A DNA stretch of 64,000 bases from Zunongwangia mangrovi (GCF_900112105.1 NZ_FOKV01000004.1:62001-126000), one strand, 5' to 3'. Positions 1 to 8,823 are shown, counted from the stretch's first letter. Notes: a model not told the origin generated them from the sequence alone. A program made the numbers and translations.

Positions 1-1
1 A

Positions 2-322
2 TTTACTTCAGTCGAATACAATATACATGAAGCATTTGAAAATAGTTTTGGTATTATAAATGGCACAAATGACAAAGTATCTCGTATCATACTAGCTTTT
101 AAAATTGATCAGGGTAGATATATTAAATCTTTACCTCTTCACCATAGCCAGAAACTCATTAGCCAGAATGATAATGAAATAAGATTCGAATATCAATTAA
201 AACCAACTTTCGACTTTATTCAGGAGATCTTATCACACGGAAGTGATGTTGAAGTGATTGCTCCATTAAATCTTAGGAAAATGGTCATTGAGAAATTGAA
301 AGAAAATTTAAAAAAATATTGA
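2..322 (+). CDS. WYL-domain transcriptional regulator, C-terminal part (partial)
   Basis: The reading frame is open from the left edge to a TGA at 320-322 and gives about 106 residues; its start lies outside the window. The visible part resembles the C-terminal half of WYL/WCX regulators: a beta-strand segment with the PLHHSQ motif, then a T-x-DF-x-x-EILS-x-G stretch and a final VEVIAPLNLRKMV-type strand and helix. WYL proteins are usually DNA-binding regulators with an N-terminal winged helix and a ligand-sensing WYL domain. Some control defence islands and others ordinary genes; nothing here tells which. No plus-strand gene follows, so it is the last gene of its transcript. Confidence 0.75.
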   Translation, partial: FTSVEYNIHEAFENSFGIINGTNDKVSRIILAFKIDQGRYIKSLPLHHSQKLISQNDNEIRFEYQLKPTFDFIQEILSHGSDVEVIAPLNLRKMVIEKLKENLKKY

Positions 323-620
323 AATTTAATCTGATATTTTCCTTACTTTAGATTTTGTTTTCGGGAAGTAAACAAACGTTTACAGCTACTTTTCATCTTT
401 TAAATCACTGTTTTACAGTATATTAGAAACCACCTTCTCTGTATCGGGAAGTAATAAAAACTCCATAATTCTACGAAGCTATTTTTGAAGTTTAATTTAG
501 TCATCTTCGCTAGTTTAAAGCGTATTATATCTGACTCAAAAAAAGCCACTAAACTTTATTTAGCGGCTGATCAATATTATAGAAAAGTAGAGAAAATAAA
601 ACTTACTAAAGTTTAACGAA
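323..620. other. Intergenic region with a direct repeat and an inverted repeat
   Basis: There is no credible gene in these 298 bases. It holds two copies of the 11-mer TCGGGAAGTAA (361-371 and 444-454) and the inverted repeat GTAAAC-N4-GTTTAC (368-383), which starts inside the first copy. These may be regulator sites or chance. The proline dehydrogenase terminator lies at its right end. Confidence 0.5.
537..568 (-). terminator. Rho-independent terminator of proline dehydrogenase
   Basis: On the minus strand, AGCCGCUAAA pairs with UUUAGUGGCU (one G-U pair, 5-nt loop), followed by a run of seven U. It lies about 50 bases beyond the stop of the minus-strand gene ending at 621. The G-U pair closes only in minus-strand RNA, which fixes the direction. 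Confidence 0.85.
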
Positions 621-1814
621 TTAAGCTTGAGCAAGATTTTCTGCTTTTTTACGTCTCTCTTTTTCTCTGGTGAGCAAATTAAGCTCTCTACTTGTTTGCC
701 CTTTTACTGAAGAGTTTTCTTCCGCTCTTCTTAATAGATAAGGGACAACATCCTTAACAGGCCCAAACGGAACTAATTTTGCCGTATTATATCCTCTGGC
801 TGCCAAATTATAACTTATTTGATCACTCATTCCGTATAGCTGACTAAACCAAACTCGTTGATCATCCTTCGCTATTTTTTTATCTTCCATGATCTGTAGA
901 GCCAAATAATTGCTAATTTCATTATGCGTTCCGATAAAAAGTGAAAAATCTTCTAAATGGTCTAAACAATATCCCATCACGCTATTAAAATTAACATCTG
1001 TCGCTTCTTTAGATTCACAAATTGGTGATCTTTTACCTCTTTTTCTAGCTCGTTTATTTTCCTTTTCCATATAGGCACCTCTCACGATCTTTGCCCCAAT
1101 TTTAAAGCCCTGCTCTTTGGCCTTTGTATGTAGTTCCTTTATATATTCCAGACGATCCCAACGATAACATTGAAAAGTATTAAAAATTAGAGCTTCATTT
1201 TGGTTAAATTTGGCCATCATTTTTTCCATTAGATTATCTGCAGCTTCCTGCATCCAAGATTCTTCAGCATCTGCATATAATCTTACTTTCAATTCATTCG
1301 CCTTTTCACATAGCCCTTCTACCCTTTTCTGGACACGCTCCCATTCCTCTTTTTCCTTATCATTAAGACTTACATGGGAACTTACTTTATGCCAAATTTT
1401 GAATCTACCTAGAGCAGTTGGCTTAAAAATTGCGAAAGGAACTTCATTTTCTTCCTTGGCCAATTCAATAAGTTCTAACTTTACTTTGTAAGCAGAATCA
1501 AATTCTTCTTCTGTCTTTTTTCCTTCTACGGAATAATCTAAAATACTGGAAAGATTTACCTCATCCATTTGATCCATGGTTGGTTTACAATCCTCTATGG
1601 TCACACCCCCACAGAATTGATCGAAAATGGTATTTTTAATGATTGGTGTAATAGGCAATTTTGCTTTTAGAGCAAATTTTGTAAGTCCGATTCCTGGTTT
1701 TATTAATGAAGGTTTTCCCATCACACTAAAAAGAAGTACGGCTCTATTTATTTCCATATCAGATTTTAACTTGAAAGCCGTTTCTGTATCGTTGAATATT
1801 TTCTCTTTTATCAT
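621..1814 (-). CDS. Proline dehydrogenase (monofunctional)
   Basis: FAD-dependent proline dehydrogenase, 397 aa, oxidising proline to pyrroline-5-carboxylate, the first step of proline use. The beta/alpha-barrel signatures are present: RLYADAEESW, a strand followed by FNTFQCYRWD, KIVRGAYMEKE, and the C-terminal block GYNTAKLVPFGPV followed by PYLLRRAEENS, which contains the conserved substrate-binding arginines. Length fits the monofunctional flavobacterial form; there is no fused or adjacent P5C dehydrogenase, so the second step must be encoded elsewhere. It is transcribed alone, with a terminator just downstream (537-568) and about 550 bases of non-coding DNA upstream. Confidence 0.93.
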   Translation of the reverse strand: MIKEKIFNDTETAFKLKSDMEINRAVLLFSVMGKPSLIKPGIGLTKFALKAKLPITPIIKNTIFDQFCGGVTIEDCKPTMDQMDEVNLSSILDYSVEGKKTEEEFDSAYKVKLELIELAKEENEVPFAIFKPTALGRFKIWHKVSSHVSLNDKEKEEWERVQKRVEGLCEKANELKVRLYADAEESWMQEAADNLMEKMMAKFNQNEALIFNTFQCYRWDRLEYIKELHTKAKEQGFKIGAKIVRGAYMEKENKRARKRGKRSPICESKEATDVNFNSVMGYCLDHLEDFSLFIGTHNEISNYLALQIMEDKKIAKDDQRVWFSQLYGMSDQISYNLAARGYNTAKLVPFGPVKDVVPYLLRRAEENSSVKGQTSRELNLLTREKERRKKAENLAQA

Positions 1815-2154
1815 ATTTTAAAAATACTCAAGATCTTTGGCTTATCTCATATGATTAATAAACCTTAACTTCTGTATAAGCTTCATAAATTAAAAGTGTT
1901 CGTTTTTTAAGCTTTCGTGGTATAATAAATTAACACTTTTCAAATTTCCTTTAAGCAAATTTTAAATATCAAATAGAGCCATAATCTGGAAATACTAATT
2001 CTATAAGGTTTTGTCAGATACTAATTTACACCTATTTATCATCATTACTGATTGCAAAATGCTAAGCATACGATTGTTTCCAATTAAGTCAATAAGCATC
2101 AGGATACTACAGGATAATTAAAAATAACTTTTAGAATAACTTTAATACCAATAT

Positions 2155-2250
2155 TAGGAGAATCTGGCAGAGCCTTTATAGTTTGACAATCGAATCATTA
2201 GTCACTACAATTTCCAATCTCAATTATTCTCCTATCTAAATACTGCCAGA
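2155..2250. other. Interleaved inverted repeats, possible pseudoknot RNA element
   Basis: TAGGAGAAT (2155-2163) is complementary to ATTCTCCTA (2226-2234), and the abutting TCTGGCAG (2163-2170) is complementary to CTGCCAGA (2243-2250). The order is a-b-a'-b', which in RNA gives a pseudoknot rather than a nested hairpin. A terminator hairpin follows within 15 bases. It may be a small RNA; function unknown. Confidence 0.4.
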
Positions 2251-2254
2251 AAGC

Positions 2255-2287
2255 AAAAAAAGCACCGATATTCTCGGTGCTTTTTAC
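2255..2287. terminator. Bidirectional terminator hairpin
   Basis: GCACCGA (2262-2268) and TCGGTGC (2274-2280) form a 7-bp stem with a 5-nt loop, flanked by an A run on the left and a T run on the right. It can act on either strand. On the minus strand it would back up the pckA terminator; on the plus strand no protein gene precedes it. Confidence 0.75.
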
Positions 2288-2293
2288 TTCTCT

Positions 2294-2335
2294 AAAAAAG
2301 AAGATCGTAGTCTTCCAAATAGACTACGACCTTCT
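2294..2335 (-). terminator. Rho-independent terminator of pckA
   Basis: A 15-bp stem (2299-2313 with 2321-2335, one G-U pair in minus-strand RNA) with a 7-nt loop, followed by a run of U on the minus strand. It lies directly behind the pckA stop codon. Confidence 0.88.
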
Positions 2336-2362
2336 CAAACCAAAAAATCCCCAAAAAAAACT

Positions 2363-3991
2363 TTATAGATGTGAAGAAATATGGTGGTGCTCATCGATAA
2401 GTGGGCCTCCTTCCAAAATTTCTTGCGATGCTTTTTGCGCAAATTTTTCAAAGTTTAAATGGAACGAATGTGCAAGTTGAATTGATTTTTGAATATACAC
2501 ACCTTTTTGAAGCCAAGTATTAATTGGATTCAGCATTTCTGAAGGTACACCTGCACAATATTTAGGCATGTTCAAGCCAAAAATTGGATGCATTTCAAAA
2601 TCTACATTTTCAAGGTTCCCGTTCAAAATTTCAGTAATCATACTACGAGTGTATCTTAATTTTATTCTAGATCCAACCCCGTAAGGGCCTCCACTCCATC
2701 CAGTATTAATCAACCATACATTTACGTTAGCTTCCTGCATTTTTTTACTCAACATTTCTGCATACACTGTTGGGTGTAATGGCATAAAAGGCTCTCCAAA
2801 ACATGCAGAGAACGATGGTACAGGTTCTGTAATTCCGGCCTCCGTTCCTGCTACTTTTGCGGTATAACCAGAGATAAAATGATATGCTGCTTGTCCAGGA
2901 GTTAGCTTAGAAACCGGTGGCAATACTCCAAAAGCGTCACAGGTTAGGAAGAAAATATTCTTTGGATTTTCACCATAAGAATTCTCCTGAATATTCTCAA
3001 TGTGCTCGATTGGATAAGACACTCTTGTATTTTGTGTGATACTGCTATCAAAGAAATCTACCTCTCCATTTTCATCGAAGATCACATTCTCTAATAAAGC
3101 TCCAGGTTTGATAGCTCTAAAAATGTCTGGCTCTTTTTCTTCAGTAAGACCAATCACTTTTGCATAACAGCCTCCTTCAAAATTGAAGATCACGTTGTCT
3201 GGTGTCCAGCCATGTTCGTCATCACCAATAAGCTTTCTTTCTGGATCTGCAGAAAGGGTTGTTTTACCGGTTCCAGATAGTCCAAAGAAAATAGCCGTAT
3301 CATTATCTTTACCTACGTTGGCAGAACAGTGCATTGGCAACACATTTTTATCCTTAGGGAAAATAAGGTTTAATGCAGAAAAGATTCCTTTTTTCATTTC
3401 ACCTGTGTAAGCAGATCCGCCAACTAAAGCTATTTTTCTGGTGAAGTTTAATATACTAAAGTTTCCTTGTCGCAAACCATAAGAAGCAGGATCTTCTTCT
3501 ACATAACCAGGTACACAAAGCACTAACCATTCTTCATCAAAATTTTCAAGCTCTTCTTCATTCAATCTTAAGAACATATTTTTCACGAAGAAGTTAGACC
3601 ATGGATACTCTGTGATTGTTCTAACATTCATGCGGTATTCTGGGTAGGCACAAACATATCCATCATGTACATACACTTCTTTTCCAGAAAGGTATTCTGT
3701 AACTCGATCGTAAAGCTTATCGAAGTTTTCTGGAGCAAGCGGTTTATTTATTTTTCCCCACCAAACATTTTTGGTATAATCATCTTTTACGATAAATCGA
3801 TCCTGAGGCGATCTTCCGGTAAATTTTCCTGTATTCACGGCAAGAGTTCCGTTAGAGGATTCTCTCCCCATTCCTTTTTCTACCGTTAGTTTTTGTAGTT
3901 CTTCACCGCTAAGGTTCCACAGCACCTTAGTGTCTTTTATTCCGTATTTTAAAAGTTCTTTTGTTTTTGGGTAGTCTAGAGAAGTACTCAT
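2363..3991 (-). CDS. pckA: Phosphoenolpyruvate carboxykinase (ATP)
   Basis: Converts oxaloacetate and ATP to phosphoenolpyruvate and CO2, the entry step of gluconeogenesis. About 542 aa from the chosen start (MSTSLDYP), matching the family length; the frame extends eight codons upstream, but the extension is not family-like. Visible signatures: substrate-site NTGKFTGRSPQDRF, the kinase-1a P-loop GLSGTGKT (about residues 237-244), the metal-site GDDEHGW, and the NTRVSYP and SGYTAKVAGTE blocks. It has a strong terminator downstream. Upstream, a 60-base gap with a palindromic site (4025-4044) separates it from the stress-protein gene, so separate control by carbon status is likely, though the regulator is not identified. 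Confidence 0.97.
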   Translation of the reverse strand: MSTSLDYPKTKELLKYGIKDTKVLWNLSGEELQKLTVEKGMGRESSNGTLAVNTGKFTGRSPQDRFIVKDDYTKNVWWGKINKPLAPENFDKLYDRVTEYLSGKEVYVHDGYVCAYPEYRMNVRTITEYPWSNFFVKNMFLRLNEEELENFDEEWLVLCVPGYVEEDPASYGLRQGNFSILNFTRKIALVGGSAYTGEMKKGIFSALNLIFPKDKNVLPMHCSANVGKDNDTAIFFGLSGTGKTTLSADPERKLIGDDEHGWTPDNVIFNFEGGCYAKVIGLTEEKEPDIFRAIKPGALLENVIFDENGEVDFFDSSITQNTRVSYPIEHIENIQENSYGENPKNIFFLTCDAFGVLPPVSKLTPGQAAYHFISGYTAKVAGTEAGITEPVPSFSACFGEPFMPLHPTVYAEMLSKKMQEANVNVWLINTGWSGGPYGVGSRIKLRYTRSMITEILNGNLENVDFEMHPIFGLNMPKYCAGVPSEMLNPINTWLQKGVYIQKSIQLAHSFHLNFEKFAQKASQEILEGGPLIDEHHHISSHL

Positions 3992-4024
3992 GATAATAGA
4001 ATTTAAGTGAAACATTTAGTTTGT

Positions 4025-4044
4025 CCAGTAAACTGGTACAGTTT
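4025..4044. promoter_or_regulatory. Overlapping palindromes upstream of pckA (candidate operator)
   Basis: CCAGT-AA-ACTGG (4025-4036) overlaps AAACTG-GTA-CAGTTT (4030-4044), both perfect in their arms. They lie 34-53 bases upstream of the chosen pckA start, where a repressor or activator would bind. A weak terminator role for the upstream stress-protein gene is an alternative. The binding protein is unknown. Confidence 0.4.
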
Positions 4045-4075
4045 TTATTTTAAGTTTAGTTGATATGCTAATTTT

Positions 4076-4855
4076 TTAATCTAACACCAGCAAAGGCTTA
4101 TCACTATGCAATGTTAAAATATTGGTTAGCTTACCTTTAGAAGCTTTACCATTTTCTAAATGTGTTTTAGGCATTATGGCAAGCATGTCTATATTATGAC
4201 TTTCCAGGTATTGCTTTATTCCTTCTTCAATATCTTCATTTTCAAGATAAGCATGGTGAGAATAGAAATCTTCTAGGAAGTATTCTATGGTTCTTTCATT
4301 GATCTCATCGTATTCTGAATAGCCCATTAATTTAGAACCTTTATCCACGGTTAGTAAATGAACTTTTGCTTTAAAACGTCTTGCTACATCTAGTAAAGTA
4401 AAGAGCACATTTCTATCTGCTATTTTTTCTTTACCCATGGTTAAAATGATCGTTTTTAGACTGAAATATTTAGAATTTTCTGGGATCACTAAGACCGGAA
4501 GATCTGCTTGCTGAATAAACTTAGAGGTATTAGAAGTCATATCTTCTCTTTTAACCTTAGAGCCTCGAGTTCCTATGATCACAAGATCAATGTTTAGTTC
4601 GTCCCTTAATTCTACAATTACGGGTGCGGTTTCTCCTTGTTTTACAAGCGTTTTGATCTCTGGAAATCCAGGTTTATTATAATCAGCGATTACTTCATCT
4701 AACTTTGCCTTTACCTCAGCCTCATTAGCATTTTCTGGTAAGATGCGAAGTAAATACACGGTCACAATTGGTTTTTGTTTTGCAAATTCAACAGCATACT
4801 TTAGTGCATTTAAAGAAGCTTTTGAAAAATCGAAAGGGATAAGAACAGTTTTCAT
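4076..4855 (-). CDS. Universal stress protein, tandem UspA domains
   Basis: About 259 aa with two consecutive UspA folds. The first (residues 1-140) begins MKTVLIPFDFSKAS, typical of the family, and carries the nucleotide-binding region around LVIIGTRGSK. The second half is more divergent, with LTMGKEKIADRN and a C-terminal LTLHSDKPLLVLD strand. The start at MKTVLIP is preferred to an in-frame ATG 13 codons upstream because it fits the fold. Tandem Usp proteins are cytoplasmic stress or energy sensors; no specific ligand can be assigned. It lies between tonB and pckA on the same strand without a clear terminator, so some read-through to pckA is possible. Confidence 0.88.
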   Translation of the reverse strand: MKTVLIPFDFSKASLNALKYAVEFAKQKPIVTVYLLRILPENANEAEVKAKLDEVIADYNKPGFPEIKTLVKQGETAPVIVELRDELNIDLVIIGTRGSKVKREDMTSNTSKFIQQADLPVLVIPENSKYFSLKTIILTMGKEKIADRNVLFTLLDVARRFKAKVHLLTVDKGSKLMGYSEYDEINERTIEYFLEDFYSHHAYLENEDIEEGIKQYLESHNIDMLAIMPKTHLENGKASKGKLTNILTLHSDKPLLVLD

Positions 4856-4925
4856 GTTTTTTGGTTTTAATTGAATTCCATAGATATATTTCAAAATTTT
4901 GAGGGCCGTCTATCTTCCGTTTCTC

Positions 4926-5669
4926 CTAACTGCGTTCTCTAAATTCGAACACAATTGGTAGGGAGTAAGAAATTCTTACCGGGCGATTACGCTGCATACC
5001 AGGCTGCATTTGAGGCAGAAGTTTTATCACTCGCTCTGCTTCTTCTTCTAACAAAATGTTTGGTGCTCTGGATTGTATATCGGTTACTTTTCCAAATTCG
5101 TTAATCTTAAAGACTACGATTATTCGGTTTATTCCAGATACTCCGGCATCTGTTCCTACATCGGTATTAAACTCATTTCTAACAAATTCGTCTATTTTCT
5201 CGGTCATACATTTTTTACGAGCTTCATTATCTTTAAGATCCTCACATCCAGGGAATATTGGCACCTGTTCTACGAATACAAATGGAACTTGCTCTACCTC
5301 TTCTTCGCCATACCCGTCTGAAATATCTGCTACTTCTGCAATGGTTTCGATTCTATCGTCCTGGTCACTTTCTGTAGAGACGATTACATCTTCTTGAATG
5401 TCCAGATCATCATTTACAATATCGATCACTTCTGGAATTACAGGTGGCGGTGGAGGTGGTGGAGGCGGCGGAGTATTCATTTGGGTAATTGGAATATCCA
5501 CGATCATTTCTTCATCGACCTCTACGGTATAATTATCGACACTATCATTTACAGCTGTGCGCATTTCTAAAGTAAAATACACAGAGGACAGTATCATGAT
5601 GAGACCAATTTGGAAGAAAATCAAACTTCCTCTGTTGAGGTCTGCTTTGGGATTTTTCTTGGCTTTCAT
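4926..5669 (-). CDS. Energy transducer TonB family protein
   Basis: 247 aa. It has a short cytoplasmic N-terminus, one membrane helix (about residues 15-32), then a periplasmic linker with a long uninterrupted proline run (about residues 67-76) and an acidic stretch. The C-terminal TonB domain (about 135-247) includes the FPGCED motif and IIVVFKINEFGKV, as in many Bacteroidota TonB proteins. It should pass the inner-membrane proton-motive force to TonB-dependent outer-membrane receptors. No ExbB/ExbD or SusC-like receptor lies nearby, so partners are encoded elsewhere. The two cysteines in the C-terminal domain (FPGCED and KKCMTEK) could form a disulfide. Confidence 0.9.
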   Translation of the reverse strand: MKAKKNPKADLNRGSLIFFQIGLIMILSSVYFTLEMRTAVNDSVDNYTVEVDEEMIVDIPITQMNTPPPPPPPPPPVIPEVIDIVNDDLDIQEDVIVSTESDQDDRIETIAEVADISDGYGEEEVEQVPFVFVEQVPIFPGCEDLKDNEARKKCMTEKIDEFVRNEFNTDVGTDAGVSGINRIIVVFKINEFGKVTDIQSRAPNILLEEEAERVIKLLPQMQPGMQRNRPVRISYSLPIVFEFRERS

Positions 5670-6173
5670 GACGCTTGGTTTAAATTTCTATTCAGTGATT
5701 ATTTAAATTTCCGAAGCTAAACTTCGGGGAATTTCAATCTCTTTTGGGGCGTCGTTCTTTATAAATCGGTCTAAAAATTGATCTTTTTAAATAACTGATT
5801 TACAAATTCCTCCATCATTTTTACAGTATTAAAGGTATATACTATCTACTTAAAGAAACCTGATAAATATCAGCTTTAGAAAATTTTTCAATATTTTTTT
5901 CTGCGGAAGATATCAATGCTCAAATTCGATGTTTTTTGCAGTGATTTTTTCTGAAAAAGACTAACAGAAAATTCAGCATAAAAACTTCAGAAATTAATCA
6001 ATATTCACTGAAGCACTGGTGCTAAAAGCGCTAATGATCCTAAAACACAAATTCACTTATAAAATAGGAGCTTAAAACATACAAGATCGCTTAGAAAGCT
6101 GATAAAAATCATACAATCTTGCCAAAGAGACCTCTAATTTTACAAGTCCCACAGCATGTAAATCATAGCTATT
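5670..6173. other. Divergent intergenic region between tonB and porin
   Basis: 504 bases separate two divergently transcribed genes. I see no open reading frame or RNA gene. A small hairpin CCGAAG-N5-CTTCGG (5711-5727) lies in the tonB leader and there are several AT-rich tracts. Promoters for both genes must lie here, but I could not find a clean -33/-7 pair. Confidence 0.5.
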
Positions 6174-7322
6174 ATGAAAATCTTCATCCAGGCATTTTTC
6201 GCGCTTTTAATGCTTCCATTCTACGCACAACAACCCCAGGATTCTTCACTTTTTGCTGAATTTGAAAAGCGAATGCAACTAAAAGCATTAGTGGTTGGTA
6301 GATATGCCGCATCTTTTGATGAAAATATCGATTTTGAAGGCAATCATTTTTCTGAAGAACTTGAAACTGATCAGGAAATCGTAAATAATTCTTTTCAAAT
6401 GGAATATGTTCGATTTTCGACTAGCTTTTATATAAATGACAGAATTTCGACTTCAATTTTATTGAATTTGGCCAATTTCAGCAATGAATCTGTTTCGAGA
6501 AAAGTATTAGAAAATGCATTTGTTCAATATAAAATGAATCCTTATTTAAATTTCAGGCTTGGCCAGTTTAGACCGTACTTTGGTTTAGAAGATTTGCATC
6601 CATTTCAGCTTAATAATTCGTACCGCTGGTCTAACCAGTATTTTCTATTTGGTCAAAATGCATGGCAAAGTTTTCAGATAGGTGCTGCGGTTTACGGAGA
6701 TCTATTTCAAAATAAAATTCCGCTTAAATACTACTTCACGGTTTACAACGGAAATAACCGAAATCAAAGACAGGATAACGATAACCACAAAAATTACAGT
6801 CTGCGTCTAGAATTATTACCTTTAGATATTGTGCAATTTGGTATAAACGGCGCGATCACTAAAAAAAATCAGCAAAATGCTAATGCCTACGGTGCCGATC
6901 TAAAAATTAATTATCCAGTAAATTCTTCCTGGGAAATCGATGCCCATATGGAATATAAACGAGGTACCAATTTTACAGCCTATAATGATCTTTTTGATCC
7001 TCATATTTTAGAGCAGGAATTGCAATTAAACGATTTCTATATGGAAGGAATTTACAGCTTGATTAGGGCGAAAAAGTACGTTCATCTCCCCTATTTAAAA
7101 GCTTTAGAGTTTAGCATAAGGCAAGAATATCTAGATACCAATAGCCAGGTTACCGGAGATATTTTACGTTCGCACATCCCAATGTTCAGTCTGGTTTTGG
7201 CCGGTGATTATGATGCTAAATTGTCTTTTGTTGGTGTATTTTATGACTACCAAAAAAATTTTGAAAATACTTCGCAATACGACTCTAACCGCGGACTCAT
7301 ACAATTTCAGGTAGCATTTTAG
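6174..7322 (+). CDS. Phosphate-selective porin O/P family outer-membrane protein
   Basis: 382 aa with a cleavable signal peptide (MKIFIQAFFALLMLPFYAQ), no lipobox, and a C-terminal residue pattern ending in phenylalanine (IQFQVAF) typical of outer-membrane barrels. Alternating hydrophobic strands and the motifs VRFSTSFYIND, FRLGQFRPYFGLEDL and RLELLPLDIVQFGING fit the OprO/OprP-like porin family. Substrate cannot be deduced; in Bacteroidota this family is not restricted to phosphate. It is a single gene, convergent with the sensor-like gene that ends 18 bases downstream. Confidence 0.82.
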   Translation: MKIFIQAFFALLMLPFYAQQPQDSSLFAEFEKRMQLKALVVGRYAASFDENIDFEGNHFSEELETDQEIVNNSFQMEYVRFSTSFYINDRISTSILLNLANFSNESVSRKVLENAFVQYKMNPYLNFRLGQFRPYFGLEDLHPFQLNNSYRWSNQYFLFGQNAWQSFQIGAAVYGDLFQNKIPLKYYFTVYNGNNRNQRQDNDNHKNYSLRLELLPLDIVQFGINGAITKKNQQNANAYGADLKINYPVNSSWEIDAHMEYKRGTNFTAYNDLFDPHILEQELQLNDFYMEGIYSLIRAKKYVHLPYLKALEFSIRQEYLDTNSQVTGDILRSHIPMFSLVLAGDYDAKLSFVGVFYDYQKNFENTSQYDSNRGLIQFQVAF

Positions 7323-7339
7323 ATCTTAGCCATAAAAAT

Positions 7340-8470
7340 CTAAATTCTTGCCTGATGATCAGCGATCTTTAGTTGATAGAACTGGTCTAATTTTCGAGTA
7401 AAAATATCCAGCTCTTCGATCACGATACTAATCATCTCTGCATAATTTCGAAGATCACATTCGCTTAATTTATCTTCGTTTTTAAGCACCGTACTTAATC
7501 CCTGTAAATTGGTAAGAGGATTTCTAATCACATGTGAAATATCAAAAGTAATTTGCTCTAAAATAGACTCGTATTCCATAATTCCAGAAACGTCTAATAA
7601 AGTTCCAAACCACAAAATGATCTCGTTATCGATCTTTTTTGGTGATGCTCTTAGCTTAAACCATTTGGTTTGCCCGTTTGGCCAAACAATTCTAAACGTA
7701 AATTTATAAGAAGACAAGGTGTTTGCTGCTTTCTCTACCGTTTGCAAAAATTCCTTTTTATCTTCTGGATGAATGTAATCAATAAATTTTATAGGATTTT
7801 CAACTACACACTGCTGCTCGATATCTGGATGTACATCTTCTATCCCTTTGCTTAAAAAATCAAAACTAAAATCAAGATTCGAGGCGATCCTTATCTGAAA
7901 CACTACGCCGGGAACATTATCCATGATTTGTTTTAGTCGAGATGCGCTAAGATCAATATGCATTTTTTGATCTCTTAAGGTCCTACGCGTATTTAAAAAA
8001 TCTGTTGCCTTTTTGGCCAAAAGCAACAGACCTTTTTTCTGATCTTCTGAAAGTTTATTAGGCTGTGTATCCATAACGCAAAGTGTCCCTAATACATGTC
8101 CTGCAGGGCTTTTAAGAGGAACACCTGCATAAAATTGAATATGTAAGGCTGCAGCGACTACAGGATCATTTTTAAATCTTTCGTCTGCATGCGTATTTTC
8201 GATCTCCAAAAGCTCGAGATCTTCAGATATTAAACGATGGCAAAAGGCTTCTTTTCTAGGAATTTCAGAAACTGCAATACCAAAAGTAGACTTAAACCAT
8301 TGCCTGTCTTTATCTACCAGGCCAATTAAAGCTATTGGTAACCCACAAATTAGAGATGCCAGCTGCGTAATTTCATCTAGTTCCAATTCAGGATCTGTAT
8401 CTAAAATCTGATAACTATAGAGTTCTTTTAAGCGTTCTTTTTCGAGCATATATTCTTTTTCCATGTTCAA
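7340..8470 (-). CDS. GAF-PAS-HisKA protein without a catalytic ATPase domain
   Basis: 376 aa, cytoplasmic (no membrane helix or signal). Residues about 10-165 form a GAF domain beginning ERLKELYSYQILDTDPE, with FCHRLISED and FYAGVPLKSPAG typical of bacterial GAF modules. About 185-300 form a PAS fold with a PAC-like end. About 305-370 form a HisKA-like dimerisation helix pair with the H-box FDISHVIRNPLTNLQGL (His313). The protein then ends; no HATPase domain follows, and the stop is 18 bases from the convergent porin stop, so no degraded remnant is present. It could act as a phosphoacceptor for another kinase or as a non-kinase sensor. No response regulator is adjacent. Confidence 0.82.
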   Translation of the reverse strand: MNMEKEYMLEKERLKELYSYQILDTDPELELDEITQLASLICGLPIALIGLVDKDRQWFKSTFGIAVSEIPRKEAFCHRLISEDLELLEIENTHADERFKNDPVVAAALHIQFYAGVPLKSPAGHVLGTLCVMDTQPNKLSEDQKKGLLLLAKKATDFLNTRRTLRDQKMHIDLSASRLKQIMDNVPGVVFQIRIASNLDFSFDFLSKGIEDVHPDIEQQCVVENPIKFIDYIHPEDKKEFLQTVEKAANTLSSYKFTFRIVWPNGQTKWFKLRASPKKIDNEIILWFGTLLDVSGIMEYESILEQITFDISHVIRNPLTNLQGLSTVLKNEDKLSECDLRNYAEMISIVIEELDIFTRKLDQFYQLKIADHQARI

Positions 8471-8823
8471 GTGATCGCGAACAATGAAATTCGCATTTCT
8501 TCAGATTATAGATAGAACTAGATGATTATTAAAGTTATAGAAATACTCTGAAACCGCAGTAAAACTAAGGATATTCGGTATATCTGTATTCAAAACCCTG
8601 GATAAATTAACATTTTTTAGTATTAAGAAGCACCTTTAAAGTTAAAATTTCAGATCTGGAGTCAAAATAACGAAATTAGAAACGTTCATACTCTATGAAG
8701 AGTTATAAAACGTTTTATTAAAATGAACTTGAAGAAATATTAAGCAGATAGAAGAGGAGGTCCCATGTTTAGCTCATTATAGTGAAGATTATAAGAACAG
8801 AACCTGAAGATATAGGAAATAAA
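8471..8823. other. Intergenic region upstream of the HisKA gene
   Basis: About 350 AT-rich bases with no supportable gene. They should contain the promoter for the minus-strand sensor gene; I found no clear repeat or RNA gene. Confidence 0.45.

Larger units (their letters stand above)
1815..2362. other. Intergenic region between proline dehydrogenase and pckA
   Basis: These 548 bases have no convincing open reading frame. From left to right they hold the AT-rich upstream region of proline dehydrogenase, a pair of interleaved inverted repeats (2155-2250) and two terminator hairpins (2255-2287 and 2294-2335). A small untranslated RNA ending at the 2255-2287 hairpin is possible but unproven. 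Confidence 0.5.

Noticed and set aside
7322-7340. Frameshifted ATPase domain behind the HisKA protein
   Set aside because: Only 18 bases separate the two convergent stop codons, and the porin frame is intact, so there is no remnant.
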